From the NCBI GenBank assembly GCA_030710605.1, contig CP092886.1:162238000-162301999 (forward strand): a stretch of 64,000 nt of DNA, read 5' to 3'. Positions 12,310-23,865 of the stretch are shown here, in pieces. The stretch's first letter is position 1. Each line of letters starts with the position of its first letter. This stretch comes from Cordylochernes scorpioides. Lineage: Eukaryota; Arthropoda; Arachnida; Pseudoscorpiones; Chernetidae. The notes beneath the pieces were generated by a model. The model saw only the letters and a list, made by a program, of their open reading frames with translations. It was not told the origin of the DNA and ran no database searches. Both the position numbers and the translations under genes were made by a program.

Positions 12310-12420
12310 TGAACAAGGCACCTCAGTTGGCCGATATTGTGATCAGGGTGCATGGACCGATCTGATCTGCTCCGTGGACAAGACACCACCACCACTATCA
12401 CCACCAAATTAAGTGGCAAT
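12310..12420 (+). other. GC-richer block with a Pro-ending frame shared with 54.6 kb
   Basis: After TTCAG at about 12294 an open frame runs to TAA and ends in V-D-K-T-P-P-P. The minus strand at about 54600-54630 has the same GTGGAYAAGACACCACCACC block followed by a stop. This may be a terminal exon, but the second copy inside the decayed satellite makes a shared mobile-element fragment more likely. Confidence 0.3.
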
Positions 12421-12514
12421 GCTTGGCACATCATTGGCTAATTATTCCAGCGATTACAAAATGTATCTTCATTTTACAAGAGTGAAACAAATCCCCATAC
12501 ACACATAGTTATCA

Positions 12515-12870
12515 AAATACGAAACTATTTTAGACGCGTATGATTCTTTTTAAAATAAAACAATTTCTACTGCCCTTACTGCAATGGAAAAATCAATGGG
12601 AGGGCCTGGCTCATCAGTGGTGAACCCTCCCAGCGGTTTCGCCATTTTAATCTACCATACCGCTGTTATATTGCATTTTAGAACTTCCTTTTATAGTGAT
12701 ACTGATGTTAGACTCTTGGAATGGGTATTTTAGATGAACTATGGACATAAGCTTTGAGGACAGCAGAATTACATATAATTATAAATATATAATATGCTTC
12801 GAGCAATCGCTCTTCAGCAAATATCAATTTGTGTCTTTTATTCGAACAATTATATAGTGCATCGTAGCAC
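12515..12870 (+). repeat. Family A copy with complete hairpin
   Basis: Opens with AATACGAAACTATTTTAGAC, contains the perfect 8-bp stem TGGGAGGG/CCCTCCCA (12597-12632) and the conserved tail block CTATGGACATA…GGACAGCAGAATTACAT, and ends near ATAGTGCATCGTAGCAC. Compare the short copy at 7096-7200. Confidence 0.65.
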
Positions 12871-13395
12871 ATAGTTATAAATATGATCGAATATATATTA
12901 GGAGTTGATTCACATACCAGTTTCAATCAAGTATCCTATTATAATTGCACTACATAATATATGTTCCTTTACTCCTAGTTATTTACCTATTTACAAAATA
13001 TTTACAAGAAGGCAATTAATTAATATTTAATATTATCTCTCAGAATAAGTTATATAAACAGAGAGACAAATATTTCAACTTGTTTCTAAATCACCGTGAT
13101 CCCTACACTACAATCATCATATCTAATCATTCTATCAAAGAACTCCAGCATTAATCAAATGTGAGTAATTAACATTTAAATACACGTTGTTGTTTTTTGT
13201 GCACATAGAAATGTTGTATACATTCTTGTGCCTTGAATTAATTACGCGCATTCAACGTTATCAGATTCTTCCTGCGATTTGAATGCTGCCACAATTGGGG
13301 CCTTGATTGCAGAATCCAATTCCCGGCGACAGGAAGTTCCGACGCAATCTTTCCTCCTAGGACTATTTTCTGCCCTGGCAATATTTAGCTCTCGT

Positions 13396-13691
13396 ATTTA
13401 TGCTGGTACTTATCCCAAGTACACCATGATCATCATGGTGGGCGGCTACTTTTACTGTAAGATTAACACATGTCTACATATGAAGAAAGCAGCCCAAATT
13501 TTTGCACTTATAAGTATGCCAAAGCTTGATTTTATTATTTTAATTCACAAGTAAGGTTGGACTTATCACATAATCGGGTACCATTGAGGCAATTTTAGAG
13601 CAAAAAAGAAATGCCTAATGTGGGATTGGATCCTGTATCGACGCTGTCGAAAATAGACGGGGTATACTACTCCTCCGCCAACCCCTCAACT
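13396..13691 (-). mobile_element. Older SINE copy, minus strand
   Basis: The reverse complement aligns with the 11040-11365 SINE along its whole length: a tRNA-like head (GGATCCAATCCCACATTAGG at box B), a T-run (TTTCTTTTTTGCTC), then the 3' half with ACAGTAAAAGtaGcCGCC and CCACCATGAT. It is strongly diverged, so older than the 11-kb copy. A 91-codon frame at 13279-13554 (+) runs across its end and is not supported. Confidence 0.6.
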
Positions 13692-13729
13692 AGTATTTTA
13701 TTAATTGGTAGAATTATATTCTCGGATAT

Positions 13730-13984
13730 TTGGTACGTAAAAAGGTCTATAGCGTTGATTCAAGCCTGAATAGTTTCACCGCGTCTAATTCCGTGATCAA
13801 TCGTCTAGAGTATCGGCCGTGTGAGGGCCAGTTAAATCACGTTCTCTCTCCCGATAGAATTGAACTACTTGATGTAATCCGGGCTGATAGCTCCATGATG
13901 ACCCTATTTCCAGCAGCTCTTGAGTCTGGAGGATATTCTGATCAAATATTCAATACGGAGATGGTTAGGATTAAAGCAAGTTAG
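13730..13984 (+). CDS. Unassigned open frame, 84 codons (doubtful)
   Basis: Open frame in a locally GC-richer stretch, ending in TAG at 13982. The start codon is a non-ATG triplet (TTG). Composition is balanced (Ser, Leu, Glu, Asp, Arg), unlike the Lys/Ile/Phe noise elsewhere, but I recognise no domain and see no clear acceptor. It could be part of an exon or a decayed transposon. Confidence 0.2.
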   Translation: MVRKKVYSVDSSLNSFTASNSVINRLEYRPCEGQLNHVLSPDRIELLDVIRADSSMMTLFPAALESGGYSDQIFNTEMVRIKAS

Positions 13985-14517
13985 AAAAATACATGGCGCC
14001 GTGGCTTATATTAGAGTATTGATTATTTTATTGCAAGTTCTATACATTCTTTTGAATACCATATACACACTGGTTTATATATTTCCAACAGTAAAATAAT
14101 AACAATATATATATATATTATTGAATATAAGGATTTTTTTCAACATTCAAAGCCTCCTAAAGCTGGAAAATATTTAGAAATATTTTAAAAAATTCTTTAT
14201 AGATAATATTGTGTGTCGCGTAAGATCTGAGTTATGTTTAGACTTATTCTACAAGTTTAGTTTCAACACCATAAAGCTTCGTTTGATTTCCAAGCGAGAT
14301 TTGGTAGCATATAGCAATGAAAATAATCGTCTCTCTATACTCTTACCAATCATAAAATAACTACGAGTATATGAAGAGATATCGTTCTCTCAAGATTTAG
14401 ATGTTAAATAGGAATATAGTATTATATGTGATCAAAGTGATTACATGTATTAGTTATATATACCATATCTCCGCCCCCCGTTAGAAGTTCAATTATTAAA
14501 AACCTGCATTTGAAAAC

Positions 14518-14695
14518 ATAAGAAGAGATTATCATAATTAAAATAAAATGATATTTACAAAGATGAGTTTGAATGGAAACTTTTAATTTGTTTCTGAACA
14601 GAAGGCATTTCAAAAAATAAATAAATAAATAAAATGCCTTCTGTTCAGAAACAAATTAAAAGTTTTCATTCAAACACATCTTTATAAGAAGAGAT
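14518..14695. repeat. Near-perfect 52-bp-stem hairpin between 12-bp direct repeats
   Basis: Arms at 14559-14610 and 14632-14683 are inverted copies over 52 bp with only two mismatches, separated by a 21-nt A/T loop. ATAAGAAGAGAT occurs on both sides in the same orientation (14518-14529 and 14684-14695). The arms can form a 52-bp duplex. The direct repeats look like a target duplication, though the left one lies 29 bp from the arm, so the insertion would be asymmetric. Confidence 0.75.
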
Positions 14696-17600
14696 ATTGC
14701 GTTTATACAAAAGATAAATATTGTATTATTCGATTTTAAATACATTTTATTGGCTCATATATTCATAAACCTCTTTATTAAATCTGTTTAAATAAATGGG
14801 AACATTACAAATGTGAGAGCTCCTCACCGATAATTTCTTGTGTAGCACGATGTGAAATTTATTACTGAAATTTACCCTTCAAATTTAACCCCGTTTTTTT
14901 ACCTAACGTTTCTAATACTTTATTTAAGTTATTTTAATTCGACTTAGCATATGTGAAGACAGAATTATTTATTTGCGATTTGTCAACGATGTTTCGAGCT
15001 AATTAGAAAATTATCGTTTGACATACTCATCAGCATACACTTTGTTATGCTAACCTAAGAGGTATTAGTCAAGGGTCTAAGTTCAACAAAGAGAAACAAA
15101 TCTGTAACTTCTGACCAAAGTGACGGCATAAGATAATCCTCCTACAATCAACCTTTACCAATACGTTAGAAAGATTTAGAATTTCACTTTGGAAATTTTG
15201 AGTTTCCAAATGGTAAATTTTCTCGCCGAATTGACTTATATGAATACAGTAAATATTTATTTGATTTTATAAATGCTATTCAACCTCTTTTCCATTTTTA
15301 TTAAATAATCCTTAAATTCTCGGCGGCTGTGGGGAGATTTTTGGAATGTAAATTTAAGAATGTTAAAATTTATTGTTTTTTATTTTGTGTGTTTGCGTAA
15401 ATTCTGGTTTTTAGGTTCTAATATTTCGTTTTCCTTTCTATTGAAATAGGTAATTCAATTTAAAGATTCCAAGTGTGTAAACCCGGAATTCTTCTCTTTT
15501 TCCTTCTCTTTGATATCATGCATATATATGTGAATATATAATATTTAATATCAGACGAATTCTGAGAATATATAAATATTCTAATATTTTCTCACATATT
15601 CACAAAACAAAGAATATATTTCCTCCGTTGTGATATTTGAAATAAACATACCGGATCCCAAAATATTTTGTTCTTGGAAAATATTGTTGTTTTCAGAGAA
15701 GAGCTCATAGGTATGAGAAGGAATTTTCCAATAAGGTTTTGAAGTATTTTTGCCTATAGAATATGGAAATATACTTTTATGAATACATATAGTTGAAGAT
15801 ATCTTCAATTGTTAAAAGCAAAATCAGTTAATTTTTGGATTGTTAGAGTAATTATGACTTTTAATTAGTTCGAGTAATTATAACTATTATTTCGAGAGGA
15901 ATGGACCTCACATTTATGCACATCTTAGCCTTCTTTCAAATTCAATTCCACTCGAAGAACATAATTTACATTCAAATCTCAATTCGAATTGAGGTCTTGT
16001 TAAAAACAATATAAATTGTTCGGTTAGCACCGAATTTCAGTAACAACAACCCAACAATAGAACTTATAAAACTTCGCTAATTAAATAGTTGTATAATTTT
16101 GTTAAAGAGAAGCTCGTTATTTCTAAGAATCAGCCGACGTCTAAATTAAGGAGCACTGGTAGATTAGGCAAGCCAGTATTTGGAGCGGAGGAAACCAGAC
16201 AAGAGCCGAGTATGGAGATTAACGAAGAACTCATCCCTTTCGATCCACTGCTAACAAGCCATACGTCTTAAGCTACTTTTACCTCTTCTTAGTCTTTCTC
16301 GCTACCTTGAGGAGCTCTCCAATACACTATCATTAGTTAGCTATTTCTAGGTCCAAGGCCAGGACAGGACTGATGTAATTAGACTTCCATTGTTGAACTA
16401 CGTATATCAGTTCTAAGACTCCCGATTCTATGATTTAGACACTTATATTTCCTTGGGTTTCTATGGGGATCGAGATTTTATTTACATTTTATTGCCTCTG
16501 ATTAATAATAGATTGTATATTCTAACACTATCAATCACTACTTGAACATTATAACAGACGAAAATATGGTTTTTAATAACTATTCTTTATATCAAAATAG
16601 CCAATGGTTCTTTCATTTACTAAATCGAGCTGTTAACCAGCCCGAAAACTCCAGACCAGCTTCTGTTCTTAATCAGTGCTGTAAGATCCTTTCAAACAAG
16701 AAACCAAATAACGATCATCTCACCAGCCTATATTGAAATAGGGGCAGAAAGGTATAGACCTGGCTACTATTATCTATATAAATGCTAAATCCAATATAGT
16801 GGTGAATAGATTTCAACTGTAACCCAATTTACGGGTGATATAAATATATTACAAATATTAATATCAACAGCACAGAGGAGCATTTACAATACCTCCAAAG
16901 TTCAAAGGTACAAAGCGAATTCTCTTTGGATTACATGTAAGTATATATATAGAGAAACAATCAAAAAATGCTCTCGGAGGAGTCAATATAAAAATACTAT
17001 TAATAATATATGAGAGATAAATCCTTTCGTAGTTAGTTTCTTATATATATCCTATATATTCATTTATATATAAACAATAATAAGTTTTATCTTTGATTTA
17101 AAAGTTAAGTTGGAACAAAATATTAGGCTTCGTGTTGCTACCGAAGTGGGTTTCTGGAGCCAGATCTTATTAATTTTGTGTTGTCCCGGGAGATCTTTCT
17201 ATTTATATTCCTCTTGTCAATTATGGAGGAGAAACTTCCAGAAATAATCCTTCCTGCTTTGTTTGAAACAAGGAAGCGCTCACCTAACTTGTCAGCTGCT
17301 TGGGGGAAAAATGCTCTTTCTTTATAAATATCACGTTGGTTTTGTTCTAAATAAACTTTTCAACTAAATCTAAGATTCGCCTTTGTATTGGCTAAATTCA
17401 AATTATTATTTGTGCTCTATATAAACCTTAATAAATAGAAGTAAAGGAAACTTACTGTGTAAGGATTTATCTCTTATTTAAATATTTAAAATTTTGAAAC
17501 ACGAGTTTGATCGTTGTAAACTTGGTTGACTCCCACTAGAAGATGGGTTTGGACGTCGTTTCTTCAACCCCATTAGGTAGGCATAGGTGAAGCAGTGACA

Positions 17601-19179
17601 GAGAGAGAGGAAGGATCTAAAGAACAGATGTGTGGCGCAGGTGGAATGCAAAAAAGCCCAACCAAAAGAAGTGATGGCGCCGAATGGGAATTCTCGAGGT
17701 AAGACAACAACATTCCGATAAATAACACGATTTAGTTAAAATTGCACCCAAATTTAATCAAGATTGAAGCAGCAAATTCACTAATGAGATTTGGAAGACT
17801 TCACAAATTTTTAAAATAAATCTTTTTAAAGCTCGCGCAATAGTTCCTAGTGTTTATAAAGGTCTAATGGTGTAATTTCGCGGTGTTAAATGAGCGATAA
17901 ATTAAATCAAATAATGGAGTTAAATTAACTTTAATTTCCTCAATTCTCTTCTGCCCCAGCAGACTAAATATAATTAAATATTAATGGATCACATAATTAA
18001 ACAAGTCGGCCATTTTTAAAATAGGCTTGCCGCTAACAAGATTTAATAGTGTGAGTGAATGGAGGGATTTTACCGCGTCATTTAGCGGATTGGAGAAAAA
18101 AGGTAGATTAATTGAGCGAGATCTTGTTTATTTAAGGATTTTTATATAATAATTTTGTTAACACCCAGATTTAATTTATATTTAGGCTTTGCCCATCTGA
18201 CATTCTTTATAAATTGTTCCAGAAATAAAACCAGAGTTTTTATTATTTCCTGGCGCGCAAATTACGACTTAAATTCCTGTAGTTTAATTTGATGCTTATC
18301 AAGTGTTAATTAAATTAGCACTTTGTATATAAACGACACAACAATTTTAAAGATATTCTTTCTCTAACGTTCTGCTGAGAGAAGGTCTTGTGTACAGTGA
18401 TAATTTTATTGCTACCCATCAAACAGGGGGAAAACTCATTTTACTTCTGTCCTTCAAACAGAATAATAAAATTTCACCGATTCTCATTAATTAGAGTAAA
18501 AAGACATTTTACTGATATTCATTAAAAAGAAGAAGAAATACCATGGTGGGGCTCTGCATGTTATTTGATGCTCCAAAATTCAGTTAAGAAACAAAATTAT
18601 GCATACATTTTGAACAACTAGTCCTTTTGAAATGCATATCATTTTAATTCAAATATGGATTTATAGATCCCCAATTTAAAACATTTACAGTACGTACACA
18701 AAATACTTGATATTAAATAGTATGCCTTACTTCAATTAAATAATTTCCAGCTAAGGCTTATATACCATTCTTTATGATAAGAACACCAAAGGTTAGCCGT
18801 CTATTTTATCCGAGATGGAAGGACCCACCACCCTTACTACACACCCTTGTTACCTGGGCCTAATACAGGTCTGCAGCTTAATCTCTCTCTGCTTTTGGCA
18901 CTATTTACCGATACACCTAATCACAGGTTTTAGAATCTGTCCTCAGCACCAACTTTCAACTTACAGAGTCGGTCAACTAACTATCCCATTGACATTCAAA
19001 ATCGCTCCTTAGCACTATATACTAGCTGTTGGGTCAATTCTCAATTCAAAAATAAGTCTGTCAGGATTTCCCTCAACATTGACTACTGTCTTTCAAATCA
19101 TTTTCGCTGCAATTAACGAATGATTATATAACTTTCTCAACATATACATTGCCAACTCTATTTCATATTCATGTAGCAG
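14696..19179. other. AT-rich region with weak exon-like islands
   Basis: No gene is firmly supported. Less AT-rich islands with open frames: 16119-16271 (+), a polar stretch of about 50 codons ending in TAA at 16269; 17128-17327 (+), about 66 codons open after an ATTAG acceptor-like site; and about 17690-17702 (+), ATGGCGCCGAATGGG… followed by a strong donor CGAG|GTAAGA. Frames of this length occur by chance, so these are noted as islands only. Frames at 15581-15808 (-) and 18815-19012 (+) have no recognisable domain. Confidence 0.35.
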
Positions 19180-19710
19180 ATGAACTGTTTGTTAGGCATG
19201 TCTTAAAATTGAACACTGGCTTTCAGTTATTCTCAGTGCAAGTACTGACTGCCATACATGTCTATTAATATAGACTAACATTCTCAGTGCAAATACCGGC
19301 TGCTAGGCATATACATCAACATTGACTAACATTTTTAGTGCAAATACCGGCTGCCAGGCAATGTGCATCAACTTTAACTAACATGCTCAGTGCAAATACC
19401 GGCTGCCAGGCATATCTCTCAACATTGACCAACGCTCTGAGTGCAAGTACCGGCTGCCAGGCATGTGCATCAACATTGAATAACATTTTTAGTGCAAATA
19501 CCGGCTGCCAGGCAATGTGCATCAACTTTAACTAACATTCTCAGTGCAAATACCGGCTTCTAGGCATGTGCATCAACATTGACTAACGCTCTGAGTGAAA
19601 GTACCAGCTGCCAGGCATGTGCATCAACATCAACTAACATAATTAGTGCAAGTACCGACTGACATGCACACACACATGTGCCTAAATTTTTTTATTAACG
19701 TTCTGAGTGC
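19180..19710. repeat. 51-bp tandem minisatellite
   Basis: AGTGCAAATACCGGCTGCCA recurs at 19337, 19389, 19440, 19491, 19543, 19594 and 19645, a spacing of 51-52 bp. Copies decay on both sides (back to about 19200, forward to about 19710). Because 51 is a multiple of 3, the unit stays open on both strands and gives mirror frames at 19316-19525 (-) and 19338-19535 (+). These are repeat translations, not genes. Confidence 0.85.
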
Positions 19711-20188
19711 GTTTACCAATGGTTAACTACGCTTTTCAGCATAGCTAACTTTATTTAAGGTCATTCTCAGCACATTAACTGTATAACAGGCATATCCCTC
19801 CACATTGAATACAAACGTTCATGTCATTTTCAACACACGTAACCAATTCTAAACACATCTCTCAACAATCACAACTTGATTTCATATCATTCAAAGGGCA
19901 GGTACCAACTATCAGGAAAAGAGACATCATTGTTAACTACTTGAGATGATGATCGGTCTTCAGCACAACCTTTGAGTCGATTCTCTATATGGCCAATGGT
20001 CGATGCTGTTTGGGCCCTTCCGCCAAGATGGCTTTATTATATAACAACCACCAGATCCTAGACTCATATAACGGTCATAGAATTATAAAGAGGTATCAAA
20101 TTTTGTATTTAATAAAAAAACATTTAATATAACTTCAACATCAGATAAGGCCGTTAAAAATCAATTGTATTTTGTGTTGTTTTTTCAG

Positions 20189-20221
20189 AGATGGTCTGGC
20201 CTCTTGGATCTCTAGCGGATG
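20189..20221 (+). CDS. Candidate 33-nt internal exon
   Basis: Preceded by a strong acceptor (TTGTTTTTTCAG ending at 20188) and followed by the donor G|GTAAAT. Read with two leading nucleotides it encodes M-V-W-P-L-G-S-L-A-D and leaves one base. That base joins in frame with the next candidate exon at 20319. It is locally GC-richer than the AT-rich flanks. The family is not recognised. The call rests on splice signals and on the continuous joined frame, not on homology. Confidence 0.3.
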
Positions 20222-20318
20222 GTAAATGATTTTTTAATGTATTTATTATATATCAACATATTCTTTTATTCAGAGTATTTATTCTTTCTTAAACATCGAT
20301 TTAGATAACTATCGTTAG

Positions 20319-20398
20319 GGAGAGGCCGTCATGATGATATGTGTGATGCTGATATCTGGATGCTGACGGTAGCAAACATTTCCCGTCGAATTAACGCT
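20319..20398 (+). CDS. Candidate 80-nt internal exon
   Basis: Follows CGTTAG (acceptor at 20318) and precedes the donor GCT|GTAAGA. In the phase left by 20189-20221 it is open throughout and reads R-G-R-H-D-D-M-C-D-A-D-I-W-M-L-T. The implied intron, 20222-20318, is 97 bp with GT..AG ends. I do not recognise the protein. Acidic and aromatic content with no AT-driven Lys/Ile bias favours coding, but a chance open frame of this size cannot be excluded. Confidence 0.3.
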
Positions 20399-20577
20399 GT
20401 AAGATAATCAATCCATCTATTTACTCTTTTTGAATTAAGAGATGAGTGACTTTCTTCTTTCAACACATTTATTTAAATATCTATTTGAATTGAAAACCTT
20501 TATAAGTACACGTTTTGACACATTTAAAATACATATACATTGAATAAATGTAAATGTTTATATATATTGAGACATAT

Positions 20578-20622
20578 AGATGGCGCAGGCCATCAGTAAC
20601 TTTTAGTTGCACGACCAAGAAA
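20578..20622 (-). repeat. Solo terminal repeat of the 27.6-kb element
   Basis: AGATGGCGCAGGCCATCAGT, then AACTTTtAGTTGCACGA is the inverted copy of the left end of the element at 27559-27823. Only this one arm is present. Confidence 0.6.
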
Positions 20623-23600
20623 TTCCTTTTTTTTTCATTTATCCATCTGATCCAAGTACAAATTCAATTTTGTACTATATTTCACATAAATATATATTTA
20701 GACTATCCGTGATACACAAAGGTTTTCTTCACAAATATAAAATAAAAAAGATTGTATAAATAATGTACTGTTTTTTAAAAGAATTATGCCAATTTCTACA
20801 ATTTTCTTTTCCAATTATTGTTAAAATGTTTATCTTGTAATACAGACGTATTTGAAATTACATAACGTGGACAGAAGCAATATTTAATTGAACACATGTT
20901 CAACGACAAATCTTTGCTCAAAGAGCCGTTAGATTTGGCTTGATAAAGGTTAAATAAATTTGAAGGTTTTTGACAAAATTAATAATTTTTATTTGCCTAG
21001 GATCTTAATATGTTTCTATAGAATGTTCATTTATGCAATTTGAATATCTTCTGAAGAGAAAATAGCTTGTAATCTGGACATCTTCGTCTCTCTACGTCGA
21101 CCGAGATAGATTCTTTTGGCCGTGACAGCAGATGTCATAGCTGAGGCAGGTTCCATTGTTGATAGCTACCTAAGCGATCCCCACAGCTAAACGTCAGTAT
21201 GTTCAACTATACCGCTTCCAAATTCTGGTAAGAAGCAGTGTCGCATTCAAATGACAATGTTCTTCCAAATGTTTCATTCCACTGGTCTTATCTGCTCCGA
21301 ATCTTATTATTTCATTTTGATTAAAATGAACATCTTTCTCCTAGATACATCGTTGTCTAGAGTTTCAGAATAATTTTTCAATGTGAATAAATAGCAATTT
21401 GAATAGCATTTTGGCTGTCAGATATGGAATCTCTAACAATGGCCTGCTTTAGAGGGAAATATCCAACTTGAAGGTATTTCTTTCTTCTTTATTCTCCTCT
21501 CTATATTTTCTGGTCGCATAATGATTCTCGTTCTTATAAAGCAATTAGCATAACTCTCATTTCCACAAAAATAAGAACCAACCAATAGTGTCTATCTAGA
21601 ATGATTAACGTCAAATATGCCATGTTTATATCTTTTTTTAACACTTTCACTATTGGAAATTAACTGTCTAAAATGTTTGTAATCTATACGAATTCATAAA
21701 TATATTTATGGTTTATAGATTATACTTTTAAAGGGCCATGCTTTTCATCTATTTTAAGAGATTTTCTATTTCATCAGAGCAATCCTATTGGAGCAGGTTT
21801 CTGGCGCCATCGATTTTCTTCCATTTCTAGATTTTCTCTCTGACATATAGCAGTAAGAACATAAGCCGTTCGACTGGGGATTTAGGAATGATGCGCTGGA
21901 TATTTTTATACACGGTTCATATTTTCTAAGAGGAAGTAGGCACATTATTGAAGACATTTATATATATCTATAATGCCTTATTTCCTGAGATGGAACTAGG
22001 AATTATTTTAAAATAAAATTTATATAAAGATAATCATTAGTATATATTGAATATAATAGTTTTATCTTTTATATAATCCTAACAAATATAAAATATAAAC
22101 CTATTTTAAATAGCAATATTTATCATAGTAGAATATATTAAGATCTATAATATCCCTTTTAAAATAATGTTTTTGGTCTTTTAAATTTATTTTTAAAACG
22201 AAAAATATTCAAGAATTTAAGATTATTCACCATACCGTCGAGTTGCTGCAACAGGTAAGTTGAACACTCCTAGCTAGGATGGTTGTGTTGCAGATGGTAG
22301 GAAGCTCAACCTGGTGTAAACTGGAAGATGAACAATAAAGTACACAGATGCCATCCTCTATGGACAACCGTAGCAGTGCTATTTCCAGATTCATCAATTT
22401 CAAACAAATATTCTTGCTTTCTTTAAGGGGTGTGATAAATCCACAAAATATAATTTAAAATTTCCCAGGTTAAAATATTTAAACTCTTTACTATTCATTA
22501 TCGATAAATATCAACTCCCAAGATGAAAATATTGCCGGGAGCAAATTGAACTATGAAAATAGATTCGGCGTCTGCTTTGCCTGGAAAGGCGACCTTTTTT
22601 TCATAGATCAATTTCCTATCTTCAAAATATACATCTATATTTTGGCCATAGATTTGCTTAGACACTCTACCAGCTAAACCCTTCTTTGGTAGATTGTTGA
22701 GATTTTATTTGATCACTTGTGGATCTCATCAAATACATCTTCCCTGGACTGAAGAGGGCCATTAGCCCGAAACCCTGGTCTCTAAGTGGACACTTCTCAG
22801 TTTTCCAAAGTTGATGTCGGTGACAAAGCTACGACATGAGACCGCTAGTTTGCGAAGACGGTCAACGTCTATTTTGCCAGGAGAGGCATTCTTTATTTTC
22901 AGAAGTCAACTGCCAAGTTATTTTAAAATATCTCGTAAAAATTATGTGAAAGATACTTTCGAGTTACAATTTATATTGAGAGAAAAAAAATAATATTTAT
23001 GCAAAAAAAGTTGATAATTTTAGACACATTTGATTCAGCAAGCATCAATTAGCCTTTCTTCAAAGTTCCTTTCCATTCCAATTTTATTTCTTTGAATAAA
23101 GGAAATTTCAGCTAGATTTTTATTTCTTCGTCGTTTCGACAAAGGTCTTTTGTCTACTCGTTAGCACAAAATAAAATATACATACGGCAAGGCATTAGAA
23201 ATAAAAATTGCTCTGGCCGAAATGTCTTTTTATTTTTTTATTTTATAATACTATATATGCTGACCAAAAACCCCTTATTTTCAAGATAGCACATCGGAAA
23301 ATTTCCTCAATGATCTCATTTTCCGGTACTTATAATTCTGAGAACAAAATTATAATATCAAACCGATATTTTGAAACATAAACTCCTGTCTTCCTTTGTA
23401 ATCGTTATTAAAGGGTCTTTTCCTCTTTTGAAATTATATCGGTTTTCAAAAGCGATATATAATATATATAATCATGTCAAACATTTCTATTAAAGAAGCC
23501 GTTCACTACTCATATTCATATTTTGATTAGAACAATTTTGAAATAATATTCATAAAACTGATTAATATAATTTAGAAATATTTTTATTTCCGCTATTTCC

Positions 23601-23689
23601 AAAATAAAATTATAGACTTCGGCCTCTCAAAATAATTTGTAAATTCTGATTTATCTATTTTTATTTAAATAAAGCAATCTCTTTTTTTA
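20623..23689. other. AT-rich sequence with one hairpin motif
   Basis: No gene supported. At about 22745-22775 CTGAAGAGGGCCATTAGCCC then GAAACCC belongs to the GGGC..GCCC hairpin motif group. A perfect donor-like CAG|GTAAGT occurs at about 22252, but with no convincing exon. Frames at 21766-21957 (-) and 22811-22993 (+) lack recognisable motifs. A GC-richer patch at 21090-21200 is open on the minus strand for about 36 codons. Confidence 0.35.
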
Positions 23690-23772
23690 CCTTCTTTACT
23701 GTAATGTGGAGTGTAAAAGGAGGCCTGTCTTAATGGTGATTGGCCTTAACGGTCTTTCTACCTCAATCTTAA
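23690..23772 (+). repeat. Diverged family A fragment
   Basis: CCTTCTTTACTGTAATG, then AGGAGGCCTG…TGGTGATTGGCCTT, then ACGGTcTttCTACCTCAATCT matches the hairpin part of family A. The stem here is AGGCC/GGCCT, so the hairpin persists with different bases. Confidence 0.5.
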
Positions 23773-23865
23773 GTTTATGTAGAAGACATATTCAATTGGA
23801 TTCTTCGTACAGGTGATTGTATGAAATAAATACGAATATTTGAGAACGTAAAAATATTCAATTTG

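Noticed and set aside
12001-12312. 103-codon + frame
   Set aside because: Phe/Ile/Leu/Lys-dominated, in strongly AT-rich DNA, with no motif, no splice context and a non-ATG first codon.
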